DNA of 64,000 bases, from assembly GCA_003116975.1 (NCBI GenBank), contig BGKB01000062.1, positions 186,001 to 250,000 of the forward strand, read 5' to 3'. A program made the position numbers and the translations under genes. Of this stretch, positions 1 through 9,579 are shown in pieces. Below the pieces are notes generated by a model that was given only the letters and a program-made list of their open reading frames with translations, was not told the origin of the DNA and made no database searches. The DNA comes from Aurantiochytrium sp. KH105. Lineage: Eukaryota > Sar > Bigyra > Thraustochytrida > Thraustochytriidae. The stretch's first letter is position 1; each line of letters starts with the position of its first letter.

Positions 1-13
1 CGACGAGGAGCAT

Positions 14-765
14 TTGCGGGCCATCTGCCAGACTGACATTCGCATCGGGTCTTCCGAGTGGGCCGAGGTGTGGCGCCGATTTGGCAATGGCGGCGGCGCG
101 GGGAAAACCGCAAGCGGAGGGCGTCGCGGAGCCGCTCTGCCTGGCAATAAGACCAACGCCGCCTCGCTTGGGGAGGAAGAGGCGCTCCGCGAGCTGCTAT
201 TGCTCAAGAACGGCCTTTACTTTCCCTATGCGTGAGGGCTGCTCGACGTCATCAAACAGTACCCCGAAGGCTAGTATGGCTTCACGATCCGCGTGGACAC
301 CGGCGGCGTCGACATGGTCGTCAAGGTTATGACCCCGTCGAAAGACCCCCACGTAGAATTGATCTTTTGGCATGAGATGGACGTCTATCTTGCGCTGCGC
401 TCCCTCTGAGGGACGTATGTGCCCTGGTACCTGTACGCGGCCGCCACATCTTCACCGGCCCCATCGTTGCCACCATCTACGCCGGCGAGTCGCTCGAAGC
501 CAGCAATGTGAGCGAGGACCTTCGGGAGAAGGCCTGAGCGGCGTTCGAGGCGGTGCACGCGGCCGGCGTCGCGCACCGCGACGTGCTGCTGCGGAACGCC
601 GTCGTGGACGACAACGAGCGTGCGATTGCCATCCCGAACATCAAGCCCCAGGATGTGGTCAAGATCACGCGCGAGAGTTTCCCAGACCTGGTCGGCATCG
701 ACGGGGGGGTGTCTGACGATGACCAGCTCAAAAGAGCTTTCACCGCCGCCAAGGAGCGACGGTAG
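14..765 (+). pseudogene. decayed protein-kinase-like gene fragment
   Basis: Two frames together read as one degenerate kinase-like protein. Frame 2 runs from base 14 to about 450, then the similarity moves to frame 1 up to the stop at 763-765. In-frame stops lie at 233 (TGA), 272 (TAG), 407 (TGA) and 535 (TGA), and there is a frameshift near 440-455. Recognisable parts are an early VVKVM segment (possible beta-3 lysine), an E-M-x-V-Y-x-x-L-R-S-L helix, a GTYVP segment, a GESLEAS hinge-like piece, and near 560-600 a catalytic-loop-like VHAAGVAHRDVLLRN. The DFG position reads IPNIKP, so the motif is gone. This layout resembles the atypical kinase-like proteins seen in fungi and oomycetes, including kinase C-termini of Crinkler-type proteins; that family link is inference. 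The 5' end may lie outside the window. Five separate lesions make sequencing error unlikely. Confidence 0.6.
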
Positions 766-1330
766 ACATGAACTAGCTCAGGTTCAAGGCGTACCAGCTA
801 ACTCGGCCTCATAACACCACATCTCACCTCACATTATCGCGCCCGCCGAGCTTGAGACTTGTCTCACGCGCTCCCTGATCGCCGCCGAGGGCCCCGAAGA
901 CCACCGGGAGGCTGCCCAGGCCTGGCGCCGCCTCTCGCGTGCTCTTGTCAGGTTTAGGCACCTTCGCCCAACCCTTGCTTTTGAGCACCTCGTTCTCGAC
1001 GACCGTGACTACTCCGCCCCCCCCAGAGCAAGACCCTGCCAGCGGCTCGCCTCCATGTCCTGGCAGAACGAAACTCCTCGCCCAAGAATCGATCCCGCCT
1101 CAGTCTGAGTGCGATCCCCTTTTGGGCCAAGGCCTATTCTGGACCCACTTACTTTTTTTTTAAGTTTGCTGTTGCGTCAACGTGTGTGGTTTGGAAAGAA
1201 GGTAATTCATTTTCGTTTTACGAGCAAACCTTTTGTACGAGAAAAGACCACGCGGGGTTGCTTGATGACACGAAAGCGTCGCGCAATGCTGTGCGCCGCT
1301 TCTTCACACAGTTTACTCTTTTGTCTGCAC
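766..1330. other. intergenic, with a weak open frame
   Basis: A frame without stops runs from 836 to a TGA at 1106-1108 on the plus strand (about 90 codons). It contains an amphipathic stretch rich in Arg, Ala and Leu but no motif I recognise. It may be more debris of the upstream pseudogene. The rest, including a T-run near 1150-1162, is probably 3' flank of the minus-strand gene that follows. Confidence 0.3.
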
Positions 1331-2219
1331 TCAGACAGAGTCTTGAATACGAGCGACCGTCTCGAGGTACTTTTGTGTGAATGCGTTTGCAATGAATTGA
1401 AAGAGATCATTGACTCCAGTGTTGCGCAGCGCGGATGCTTCCATGAACGTGAGACCGTTATCGCGCGCAAAGCTCTCGCCTTCCTCACGTGTGACTTCAA
1501 TGCGACCCTTTTCCCGTAGATCAACCTTGTTGGCGACGAGAATACCTGGCATCGGCCTGCCGCTATTCTCGCTGCGCACCGAAGCGAGCCATTTACTGCA
1601 AGAGAGAAAGGACTTGCGGCTACTTGCGTCGTACACGTACACGGCGACAGACGCGTTGCTCCAGTATTGGCCCCCGAGCTCTCGTTGATTGAATACAGAT
1701 TGGCCGCCTGTATCGTACATGTACATTTCCACGACCGTGTCGTCATGGTTCTGGACTTGCATCTCCTTGACGGAAAAGTCCACACCGAGCGTCTGCGTGG
1801 GAAAAGAGAGAGATCAAATGTCAGATGACAGTAGAGAAAGAAGCGCGTGCGAATGATGAACGTACCATGAGGTATGACTTTGGAAAGTTTTGGCCCCCAT
1901 TCTGGAAAACCTGACAAAGACTTGTCTTGCCGACGTGGGGGCCTCCAACGATGAGAACCTTGCATCGCAAGACTCGCTGCGTCACGTTTTGGGGTCGCGA
2001 TTGTTCACGTCAATGCCTAAGAGTTGAGGACCTCATTTCCGTATGTAAGTGAGTGTTTTGACGTACCTTTTGCTGATGCGAGGTCTTCATGCTTCTCAGC
2101 GCGCTCCCCTGATGCACATTCGCGGTCGGACCTTGCCTCATCATCATCTCCCCTTCTACCGGGTCATTTCCGAGCGCTGCAAACTCGTCCTCATCGCCAA
2201 ACATCTTCGACTCCTCCAT
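1331..2219 (-). CDS. IFT27: intraflagellar transport protein 27 (Rab-like small GTPase)
   Basis: Three exons on the minus strand: 2219-2067, 1976-1866 and 1792-1331. The introns are 90 and 73 bp, start GTACGT, end CAG, and are in phase 0. The product is 241 residues. Exon 2 carries the P-loop GGPHVGKTS (about 62-70). Exon 3 carries DTGGQ (115-119), NKVD (176-179) and EASA (206-209), the switch II and guanine-binding motifs. The segments FPKSY and CSKWL are typical of IFT27/RABL4 rather than ordinary Rabs. IFT27 pairs with IFT25 in the IFT-B complex and works in ciliary cargo transport. The C-terminus has no prenylation cysteines, as expected for IFT27. The first 51 residues are an acidic extension not found in animal IFT27. 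An in-frame GTG at 2244-2246 precedes the chosen ATG, but ATG at 2217-2219 is the normal start. Family call is firm; exon 1 is less certain. Confidence 0.87.
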
Positions 2220-2939
2220 GGTGCCTGCCTTTATGCGGACCCGCACCCGCGACGCGACGCTACGCTACGCAACACTTGGTTGCGTTGCCGTCCGCTCGCG
2301 TCTCAGTCGCGTATTGGTTACGCCTTCTCCGCGATCGATCCCTAACTGACCACGCGCCAGCCAGCTCGGTCCAAGGCACGGGCGATCACAGCATTCACTT
2401 TTCTCAATCAACCCCTCGCGTTCATGCTGGGATCGCGATCTGGGGTTGCGCAAATATGGCCGTTTGCCAGCCCCTCGGCGCGGCCGTGTCGCCGCGCGCG
2501 CAGAGCCTCGCGTCCTAAACTCGACTTTCGGACGCGGGCTGTCCGAAACCTCGGCAGTCCGGCCTTTGGCGGAGGGAGGCCTGGCTGGACTCCGAGAAGA
2601 TGGGGTTCTTCACAGCTCGTCAACACCATCTTCGGCTGCCCGCCCAAGGCTTGGACCGACCTTTATCGTGCAGTGGCAGTGGCAGGCAGGCTCGTCTCTC
2701 TTCCTGCATATTTTAACCCTGGCGTGGACCGGGCCGTGCAGCGAGAAGTCCGCTGACTCGCGCATCGAGGCTTCGACGGCCCCTAGACCCAGAGAGCAAA
2801 ACTGCATCGCAAAGCCACGGCCAATCCACAAACCTCCTGGCAGACGCAGAAGTCTCTTCCGCGCAGTACCGCAAAGACATTTGGCTTGCTCGGAGACTGG
2901 ACACGGGACAAGACTAGACAAGACACAAGACAAGGGACC
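2220..2939. promoter_or_regulatory. divergent intergenic region, IFT27 / nitronate monooxygenase
   Basis: About 720 bp separate two head-to-head genes, so both promoters must lie here. I see no TATA box or other element I can name and no convincing coding frame. Just before the plus-strand start is a short purine-rich repeat of ACAAGAC and AAGACAAG (about 2908-2936), likely 5' UTR. Confidence 0.4.
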
Positions 2940-3944
2940 ATGGGGCTGCGCACGAAGCTGACCGAAGCCCTCGGCATCGAGGCGCCCATTATTCAAGGTG
3001 GTATGCAATACGTGGGGTACGCCGAGATGGCGGCGGCCGTGTCGAACGCCGGCGCCTTGGGCATCATCACGGGCCTAACGCAGCCGACACCAGAGGACCT
3101 GCGCAAGGAGATCCGCAAGTGCCGGAGTCTGACGGACAAGCCCTTTGGCGTGAACATTGCCATTTTGCCCATGCTCATCCCCGCGGACTATGACGCGTAC
3201 GTGCGTGTGATTTGCGAGGAAAAGGTGGCCGCCATCGAGATCACGGGCGGATCACCGCGCAAGTACATGGCCCAGCTGCGCGAGGCTGGCATTGTCGTCA
3301 TCCACAAGTCCGCGACGATCAAGCACGCGCTCAAGGCGCAAAAGGACGGCGTTGACTTCATTGAGATTGCGGGCTTTGAGAGTGCGATTGCTGGTCGCAG
3401 CTCCGAGGACGACGTGACCACCTGGGTTCTTGTCACCAAGGCGCTCGAGGTGCTCGACACGCCGCTCATCGTGTCTGGCTCTGCAACAGGCCGTCAGTTG
3501 GCGGGTGCACTCGCGCTAGGTGCCTCGGGCTTGACCATGGGCACGCGCTTTCTCGCCACCCAGGAGTGTCCTATTCACGAGAATGTGAAGAAGTTTATTG
3601 CAGATCCGGCAAACGATGAGCTTTCCACGACGCTAGTCTTGCGGACGTTGAACAACGCCACTCGCGTGTCCAAGAACACGGTTGCCAAGCAGATCCTTTC
3701 CATCGAGGCAGACGACACGATTGACAACAAGGAGGCATTTAAACTCGCTTCGGGCATGAAGGCAAAGAGCATGTTCAGGGAAACGGGCGATGTCCAGGGC
3801 GCCATGTGGAGCTGTGGCCAAAGTGTTGGGCTCATTAATGATATTCCGACTTGCAAGGAGCTCGTCGACCGCCTGGTGTCGCAAGCCGAGGCGCGACTTC
3901 AGAACGCGTATAGCTTTGTTGTGTCTCCTGGATCCAAGTTGTAA
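2940..3944 (+). CDS. nitronate monooxygenase / 2-nitropropane dioxygenase-family flavoprotein, peroxisomal
   Basis: A 334-residue FMN-dependent TIM-barrel protein close to the class that includes Pseudomonas PA1024-type enzymes (nitronate oxidation or NADH:quinone reduction). Visible motifs are PIIQGGMQYVG (16-26), the phosphate-binding SGSATGRQLAGALALGASG (179-197) followed by MGTRF, and the C-terminal WSCGQSVGLINDIPTC (290-305). The start at 2940 has a good context (ACCATGG); an in-frame ATG 18 codons upstream adds only a polar tail. The protein ends in Ser-Lys-Leu, the canonical PTS1 peroxisomal targeting tripeptide. Relatives in this class have a GFE-x-x-GHPGE segment; here it reads GFESAIAGRSSED (145-157), with no histidine and two extra residues. 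The FMN fold is clear; the substrate is not. Confidence 0.88.
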   Translation: MGLRTKLTEALGIEAPIIQGGMQYVGYAEMAAAVSNAGALGIITGLTQPTPEDLRKEIRKCRSLTDKPFGVNIAILPMLIPADYDAYVRVICEEKVAAIEITGGSPRKYMAQLREAGIVVIHKSATIKHALKAQKDGVDFIEIAGFESAIAGRSSEDDVTTWVLVTKALEVLDTPLIVSGSATGRQLAGALALGASGLTMGTRFLATQECPIHENVKKFIADPANDELSTTLVLRTLNNATRVSKNTVAKQILSIEADDTIDNKEAFKLASGMKAKSMFRETGDVQGAMWSCGQSVGLINDIPTCKELVDRLVSQAEARLQNAYSFVVSPGSKL

Positions 3945-4471
3945 TTGCTAATTGGCTGACCTGCCTTCCTTTCAATTCGTTTCGAACAATGCTTCGCGTT
4001 TCATCTTCCACGACCGAGGAGCTTTCGCATCGTGTTTTCCTTCTCGTTTCATAATCATAATCATAGCAACGGTCAAGGCAATGAATTTCTCTTTTCCGCA
4101 TCATTCAAGTCGAAGACTTTGGTTTTGGTTGCTATTTTTCAAACAAAAAGATCTTTTCTTGTGGTAGGCCTAAAAGGAGGAGGAACAGGAAAGGCGAAAA
4201 AAAGGCAAGAGAGAGAGAGAGAGAGAGAGAAAAGAAAACGAAGATTGGCCAGCGTGTTATCTTATGGATGGCGATAGGCAGGATCAGCTCAGAACGGACG
4301 ATAGAAACGACCAGCGCAAGGGCGCGGTGTCTGAATGACTGACTGACTGGCGAATGAGATTGTGCATGTGTCAGATGTTGCCAAGATTGGAAAATGTGGG
4401 ACATTAATGAGAATGCGCAGTAGAGCAAACCGTTCTCGGCGGAAAAAAGGAATCAGATGGAGTGAGCGCAC
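3945..4471. other. intergenic between convergent genes, with (GA)n tract
   Basis: Shared 3' flank of the flavoprotein gene (+) and CAPZB (-). It is more AT-rich than the genes. It holds a (GA)n microsatellite at about 4208-4231 and an adjacent purine run to about 4243. No coding frame with recognisable content. Confidence 0.6.
4208..4231 (+). repeat. (GA)n dinucleotide microsatellite
   Basis: About twelve uninterrupted GA units, flanked by further purine-only sequence. Confidence 0.9.
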
Positions 4472-5314
4472 TTACTTCATCCGCATACCCTTGATGGCGC
4501 CCGTGAGATCAGCCACGAAGGCCTGGCTGGGAAGATCGCTCGCGTGAACGGGGCGGCGAATGGAGTTGACAACCTCGCGAGTCTTTTGGATGTAAAGACC
4601 ATCCATTTGGTTGCGCACGTCGATCTCCATTTCCTCGATCATGGAGCCAATGTTGACGACGTGGTCGTCTTCGGACTTGATCTTGAGGGTTTTTGGCTTG
4701 GCCTGGCGTGTGAGTGAACCGGAGAGAGTGACGTCGCCGGCGTCGCCCTTGGAGGTGACCATGGCGAGCATGACAGTGGTTGTGAGGTGGTACTCAAAGG
4801 TGCCCTTTCCCCACTTGGCACCGGCCTGGGGAATGACGTCCACGACGTGGATGGAGTCCCAAGAGCCCTCGGAGACCTTGCGCTGGGGCTCAATGACTTC
4901 CTTCTTGATGAGAAAGCAGCCCGCGAAGGCGCCCTCCTCATCCTGGTCCCACAGGTAGGCGCTGCTAACACCACCCTCGTAGTATAGCTGGCGGTACGAG
5001 TCAAAGACGGCGTTGCACTTTTCCTCGAGCACGCGCAGTGTCTTGGAGGGCTTGAGACCGTCCGGCAGCTCAGGGTTGTAGTTGTTGCTCCAAGGGCTAC
5101 GGTATGAGTCTGCGTCGCGGTTGTAATCGCTCAGCAGGTACTGCTTGCCGTTAACCGGGTCCTTGGCGGCCTGCAGGGGCTGATCCACGCGCTGCAGGAG
5201 CTCGTCCGTAAGGTCTGGCATCAGGTTCACGAGGCCCGACAGGTTGAGCTCGATCTTGGTGGGCGGCATGCGCCGCATAATGTTGAGCGCCGAGTTCATC
5301 TCTACGTCGCCCAT
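4472..5314 (-). CDS. CAPZB: F-actin-capping protein subunit beta
   Basis: A 280-residue single-exon protein, the usual length for this family (about 270-280). CapZ beta pairs with CapZ alpha to cap actin barbed ends. Recognisable family segments are ALNIMRRMPP near the N-terminus, LLQRVDQPL, DYNRDADSYRSPWSNNYNP (about 64-82), YYEGGVSSAYLWD, GCFLIKK, SWDSIHVVDV and the GTFEYHLTTTVML core. The C-terminal helix (about residues 240-280), which forms the actin-binding tentacle in known structures, is present. The start ATG at 5312-5314 lies in the context CACCATGG and gives MGDVEMNSAL, aligning with the conserved N-terminus. A capping protein alpha gene is not in this window. Confidence 0.96.
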   Translation of the reverse strand: MGDVEMNSALNIMRRMPPTKIELNLSGLVNLMPDLTDELLQRVDQPLQAAKDPVNGKQYLLSDYNRDADSYRSPWSNNYNPELPDGLKPSKTLRVLEEKCNAVFDSYRQLYYEGGVSSAYLWDQDEEGAFAGCFLIKKEVIEPQRKVSEGSWDSIHVVDVIPQAGAKWGKGTFEYHLTTTVMLAMVTSKGDAGDVTLSGSLTRQAKPKTLKIKSEDDHVVNIGSMIEEMEIDVRNQMDGLYIQKTREVVNSIRRPVHASDLPSQAFVADLTGAIKGMRMK

Positions 5315-6084
5315 GGTGCCTGTCTTGTCGCCCTGCGCGCGCTAGCGAGCGAGTAAGCGAGCGAGTAAGCGAGCGAGGGAGCGAGCGAGGGAGTGCGCGA
5401 CGAAGCTTTCCTGAGCGTGCGACGCTCGATTGCGCTCGGCACCGCCTCGCAGCGACCTCGCGTACTGTGCTTCGCAGCCGACGCGGGAAAAGGGGGACGC
5501 ACGCGGAAAGGCTCGCGCTGCGCTCTGGACTTGGGCTCGCGCGCGACGCGGGTGAAGGCGGAGTCGGTCAAAGTCGAACTCGGATTTGCGCGCCCTTCTT
5601 CTGTAGGATACCATAGAAAACTTGCAAAGAGACCCCTTTTGGCCGGATGTCTGTTGCATAAAGTGCAGATCAGTGAGGGGTACTTGGTGACTCTTTGATA
5701 ATCCATACTATCATTGTGCGAGTGCGCGCGCGAGGCGCTTTGGGATCTGGACAGCATAGCATGCGTGCTCGTCAGCACTAGCCTAGTAGTCTCTTTGTGA
5801 GATTGAGGTGAGGAAAGTCTACGCTGATGAGAAAAGCACTTGCACGCTCCCCTCTCTCGCTACGCGATGCAAGTGCAAGTGAATGAAAAGATGATGCGTG
5901 CTGCTGCTGCGAAGGACGAGACAGGCCGGGCGAGACAAAAATTTTGAAGGAGGAGATGATGAATTTTTATGGCGAACTATAGCCTACATGGCTGCTTTGA
6001 GACGAGACAGGTCTTCCGGAGCTATTCTCGTCGCGCTGCAGAAATACATCGCGCTCATCAAATTGCTGCAGTGGGTGGAAGAGG
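5315..6084. promoter_or_regulatory. 5' flank of CAPZB and 3' flank of the PA28 gene
   Basis: About 770 bp between two minus-strand genes. It begins with an imperfect GCGAGCGA repeat (5341-5395), probably in the CAPZB leader. Farther on is a short inverted repeat: GCACTTGCA at 5837-5845 and TGCAAGTGC at about 5869-5877, followed by another AAGTG. No coding frame is convincing. Confidence 0.5.
5341..5395. repeat. imperfect tandem repeat of GCGAGCGAGTAA/GGGA units
   Basis: About five 12-bp units alternating GCGAGCGA with GTAA or GGGA, directly upstream of the CAPZB start. Confidence 0.8.
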
Positions 6085-6732
6085 TCACTGGACGAAGATC
6101 GAGTTCATCTCGCCCTTGGGCTTGCGCAACTTTTCAATGTTCTTCATCATGGTGTCCCGAAGGACGAGAATGCTGTTGAAAAGGTCAAAACAATGCTGAA
6201 TAAGCATGGAAAAGTAGACGTCGTCAATGGTTGCAATGCTGGCCGCATAGTCCTCCAAGTGAAGGCGTTTGCGCATGTTGGTGAGGAGCTTGCCTCGCGA
6301 GCGATTGTAAATGGTTAGGTTGGCTAGCGTCTGGCGGCCGGACTTGTACAGCGCGTTAATCATCTCGAGGACCTCCATTTGTACCTCGACGCCAAAGTTG
6401 TTGCCGTCCTCCATGCGTGGCATGCTGAGTTCGACCCATGTCTTGAGTGAATCGGTCTGCGCGAGAACGTGCTCGATCTCTCCGCGCACGCGGTTCGCGG
6501 CATCCATGACGGCCGCGTTCACGGAAATTTCCTCGTACAGGTTCGTTCGCCAGCTCTCCACGGTAGCTCGGGCGACCCTGTGGTCGCCGCTCGCCCGGCG
6601 GCTCACGAGCTCCTTGTGGAGGGCCCCGAGAGCCACCGCTCTCGTGGGAAGCTGCTCCGTCAGAACTTCTTGCGCCTCGCGCATCGTTCTGGCTCGGAGC
6701 GCCTCCAGCTTCGTCTGCACCTCGGTCGCCAT
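6085..6732 (-). CDS. PSME3: proteasome activator PA28 (REG gamma type)
   Basis: A 215-residue protein of the PA28/11S activator family, which forms heptameric rings on the 20S proteasome and opens its gate independently of ATP. The activation loop PRMEDGNNFGV (105-115) is nearly identical to the human PSME3 loop. The C-terminal helices match as well: an HLEDY segment (158-162), an AxID turn, then LRDTMMKNIEKLRKPKG (191-207), corresponding to the MILKNIEKI region of REG gamma. Human PSME3 is 254 residues; this one lacks most of the lysine-rich homolog-specific insert between helices 1 and 2 and has a short tail. The start ATG at 6730-6732 (GAGATCATGG) is preferred over an in-frame GTG nine codons upstream. 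Gamma is the likely ancestral type in protists, so the symbol is by similarity. Confidence 0.9.
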   Translation of the reverse strand: MATEVQTKLEALRARTMREAQEVLTEQLPTRAVALGALHKELVSRRASGDHRVARATVESWRTNLYEEISVNAAVMDAANRVRGEIEHVLAQTDSLKTWVELSMPRMEDGNNFGVEVQMEVLEMINALYKSGRQTLANLTIYNRSRGKLLTNMRKRLHLEDYAASIATIDDVYFSMLIQHCFDLFNSILVLRDTMMKNIEKLRKPKGEMNSIFVQ

Positions 6733-7082
6733 GATCTCGCCGCGCGTGCCCTTCCGCACCGCTCGCTCGCACTGGTCGTCGCGACTCGCGCGCCGCCGCC
6801 CCCAACCACCGCGTCTTTAATAGCTGCTTGGCTTTGCTCTCACTCTGCTCTCTCTGCTCTCTCGGCTCCTCTGTGAAAAAGGGTTGCGCCCCTCAAAAAG
6901 GGTTGCGCAGAGTCCAAGCTCGGCCATGTAACGCCACGGTCATACGTACTAGCAGGAGCAGCGCAGAGCGACTTGAGGAGCTCATGAATGCTAGCGGCAG
7001 CGGCCGAGGAGCTACCTGAGCAGAGGCCACGCTGCGTGCGCTGCGTGCGCTGCGTGCGGGCGCGCGGTCCTCACAGACCGCC
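6733..7082. promoter_or_regulatory. divergent intergenic region
   Basis: About 350 bp between the PA28 gene (-) and the next gene (+). It contains a CTCTGCTCTCT pyrimidine repeat (about 6836-6868), a duplicated AAAAAGGGTTGCGC (about 6877 and 6896) and three copies of TGCGTGCGC near 7033-7057. No promoter motif I can name. Confidence 0.45.
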
Positions 7083-9391
7083 ATGCAAAACGCGGACGAG
7101 CTGGGTGCTGCTGCACCAGCAGGCTGGCGCGTCTGTGCGCGAATTCACCGCGACGGAAGCGTCTCGTTCTTTGACGGGCCGAGGACCAGAGACGTGGGCG
7201 ACTTGCAGCAAGAAGACGCAGCTGAGAATGCCTTCTTTGGATCAGCTGCGGTATCCTTTTCCGATACCACGTCTCGTCCTTTCGAAGTCTTGGCTCCTTC
7301 TGAAGTAAAGCCAAAGCCAATAAATGCGCGTCTAGGATCACTTCGCAAAGGTGCTCGATCGAGCGATTCTAAACTTGCATCAACAAATGCCGTAAGCAAA
7401 AGTCGGACATCTGCTTGGTGGGATGCGCTTTCCGTCGAGTCAGGCGGGGCTCTTGGGATGAGCATCAATGGCAGTGGTGTTACTTGTCGTGATCAATCTC
7501 GTGAAACGTGGACTTCGCTCGCAGACTCGACATCGGCCTGGTCGGACCGCGGTTCCTTGCACGACTATTTGGAAGCTTCGCTGCGGGAAAGTCGTGAAAA
7601 ACACAAACGAATCCTTGCGCGCTCCGACAAGATCCTCTCCCGATCTCGAAATCGAGATTTAACGTCGAAAAGAGGGAGCCGTAGCGAAGACGATCGTCAG
7701 CACGACCATCATCGTCATGTACCGCTGGACGAGAGCAGCGTATTGCGTGCGGAAAGTTTTGAAAGCACTGAGGAGAGTTTCGGAAGCGTCGAGACTAGTA
7801 AGTTTCTGACTGCCTTGACCAATAATAATGCCAGAGATTCCCTCCCCCCACCGAATGAACGGGATTGCGCATCGCCAGATTCTCTGGCGTGGGCGACCAA
7901 GGACCCGAAGAACCGCGACTTGGGTTTAAGTGCTGTCGACGCCGATGCGCTCCACCTCATAGAAGAGGATGAAGTGATTCGTTCGGGAGAGGATGATGCA
8001 ATTCGTTTCGAAGAGGAACGCTCGAATGTATGTAAAAAGGTTCATCTCCAATCGAAAGGCTCGCCGTTTGCAGGCAAGCGCGTGGGGACGCGCTTTGACA
8101 CGGTCCGTGCGCGGGGAAAGGCTGTGACTGCGGCCCTCGCTGACGCGCGGGCCACGCTTGCCCCTCCGAATCAGCTGCAGCATAAATCGGGACGTGACAC
8201 CTATATTTTGAGCTACGAGCATTTGCTGGCGGAACTGGAGGCGCACCAGCTCGAACTTTTGCACGCTCTAAACACAGTGGAGAAACGTATGTTACGAGAG
8301 GGCATTGAGTTAGGGGAACGCTGGGTTGAGATTCGCCGCACAGCATTGAAACACATTCGTAGGCACCAGGAGAGTGCAGGACGCGCTCTGCATGAAGCGC
8401 GAGAAAGGTATTACGCGGCACTGGTGTCTGTGCACGACTCGAGCACCTCGACTTCGGTGTCCATGACACCGGAAGATTCATCCTTCGCCGGACCTGGACA
8501 CGTCTATGCTGAGCTCATGATGGAGCGGGAAGTTGTGATGGGTGTTCAAAATGATTGTTTGCGGGACCTTGTAAAGGCGTGCACCCTTCAAGTAGAGGAG
8601 CGTGCCAAATCTTTGGCCCGCGAGTATGTAATTGGCGCAGCAAGAGCGCGCTCCGCCAAAAGAAACCGGTAGGAACGTTTTGTCTATACATGATGTGAGG
8701 GAGAGGAACTGTGCGGCGCTGGATTCTGCCCGCGAGCCGCACACCACGTTATTCTTCTTGATACATTCGGAGGAGGGGGGGGNNNNNNNNNNNNNNNNNN
8801 NNNNNNNGGGGGGGGGGATATCACGTGCACGTTTGAGTTCATGATGGAGCGAGAAACGACGAGAAGCGGAGGAAAAGGTTGTCTTCGGGACCTAGGCAGG
8901 TATTGCTGACGCGAATGTATTTTTACTAAAAAGAGACGAGAACTTGAAATTCCGATTTTATCCGAATGCTTTCATTCTTGACCCTTTGGCTTCTTCTCGT
9001 GCCACATTCTTCAAGAATTTGACGAGAGAGAAAAGAAAATGGTTGGCACATGTTCTCTTTTTTTTTTTTTCTTTTTTCCCGCAGCGCAGCGTACGTTGCG
9101 GCATCGGCGAGGACACGGGCTTCTTCACTACCCACAGGCCCATCCTTGGCCTGCGTGTGTGCCTCGAACAGCGGCTCGAATGCAGCCGTCCCAGCTGCTG
9201 ACGCAGAACTGACTATTCCTCGGAAACAGAAGGAGCTGGTCGCCGAATTTCTCGAGGGAGTCGCCGGGTGCGTTCAAAACAAAGCACCTTTCACCGACTT
9301 ACCACGTTCTGCGTTTGACACATCCGCAAGAATGGATTTGTCTACAACTTCATTGAAAACAAGCTCTGGCGACGCTTGGGACGATTTTTGA
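7083..9391 (+). CDS. unrecognised two-exon protein, acidic with C-terminal coiled coil
   Basis: Exon 1 (7083-8668) is a long frame whose stop codon (8670-8672) overlaps a potential donor, CCG|GTAGGA. A strong acceptor (T-rich tract, then CCCGCAG) at 9084 opens a second frame to 9391 in the right phase. Joining 7083-8668 to 9085-9391 gives 630 residues; unspliced, the protein ends at 529. The N-terminal two thirds are polar, Ser/Asp/Glu-rich and probably disordered. Residues about 380-450 form charged heptad-like helices (AELEAHQLELLHALN and on), likely a coiled coil. A second helical segment lies near 490-525. I recognise no domain. The proposed intron contains the assembly gap. The donor is weaker than the GTACGT seen elsewhere here, so exon 2 is uncertain. 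Confidence 0.6.
8783..8807. other. assembly gap (25 N) inside a poly-G run
   Basis: Twenty-five unknown bases flanked by G runs (8774-8782 and 8808-8817). This is a homopolymer that probably stopped sequencing, so its true length is unknown. Confidence 0.98.
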
Positions 9392-9579
9392 AAAGAAAAC
9401 TTCGGCATAGTGAAAAAAAGGGGTAAAGCGAGAAAAAGACAGAAGGATTTGTAAATACGTACGTACAAAATGGGGGATAGACTAGGTCAGGCAGGACAGA
9501 ATGTGTTCAGGAAGAGTTGCGTGGTAAACGGGCGAAGAGGAAGCGAATATATATACAGGCGGTAGCAGAGAGACGCTCT

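Noticed and set aside
14-765. Reassigned stop codons as an explanation for the kinase-like frame
   Set aside because: Both TGA and TAG interrupt it and a frameshift is also present, while TAG, TGA and TAA end other genes in the window normally.
2886-2939. Upstream ATG as the start of the nitronate monooxygenase-like gene
   Set aside because: It would add 18 polar residues (Asp, Arg, Lys, Thr, Gln) from a repeat, while ATG 2940 has a better context and matches the family N-terminus.
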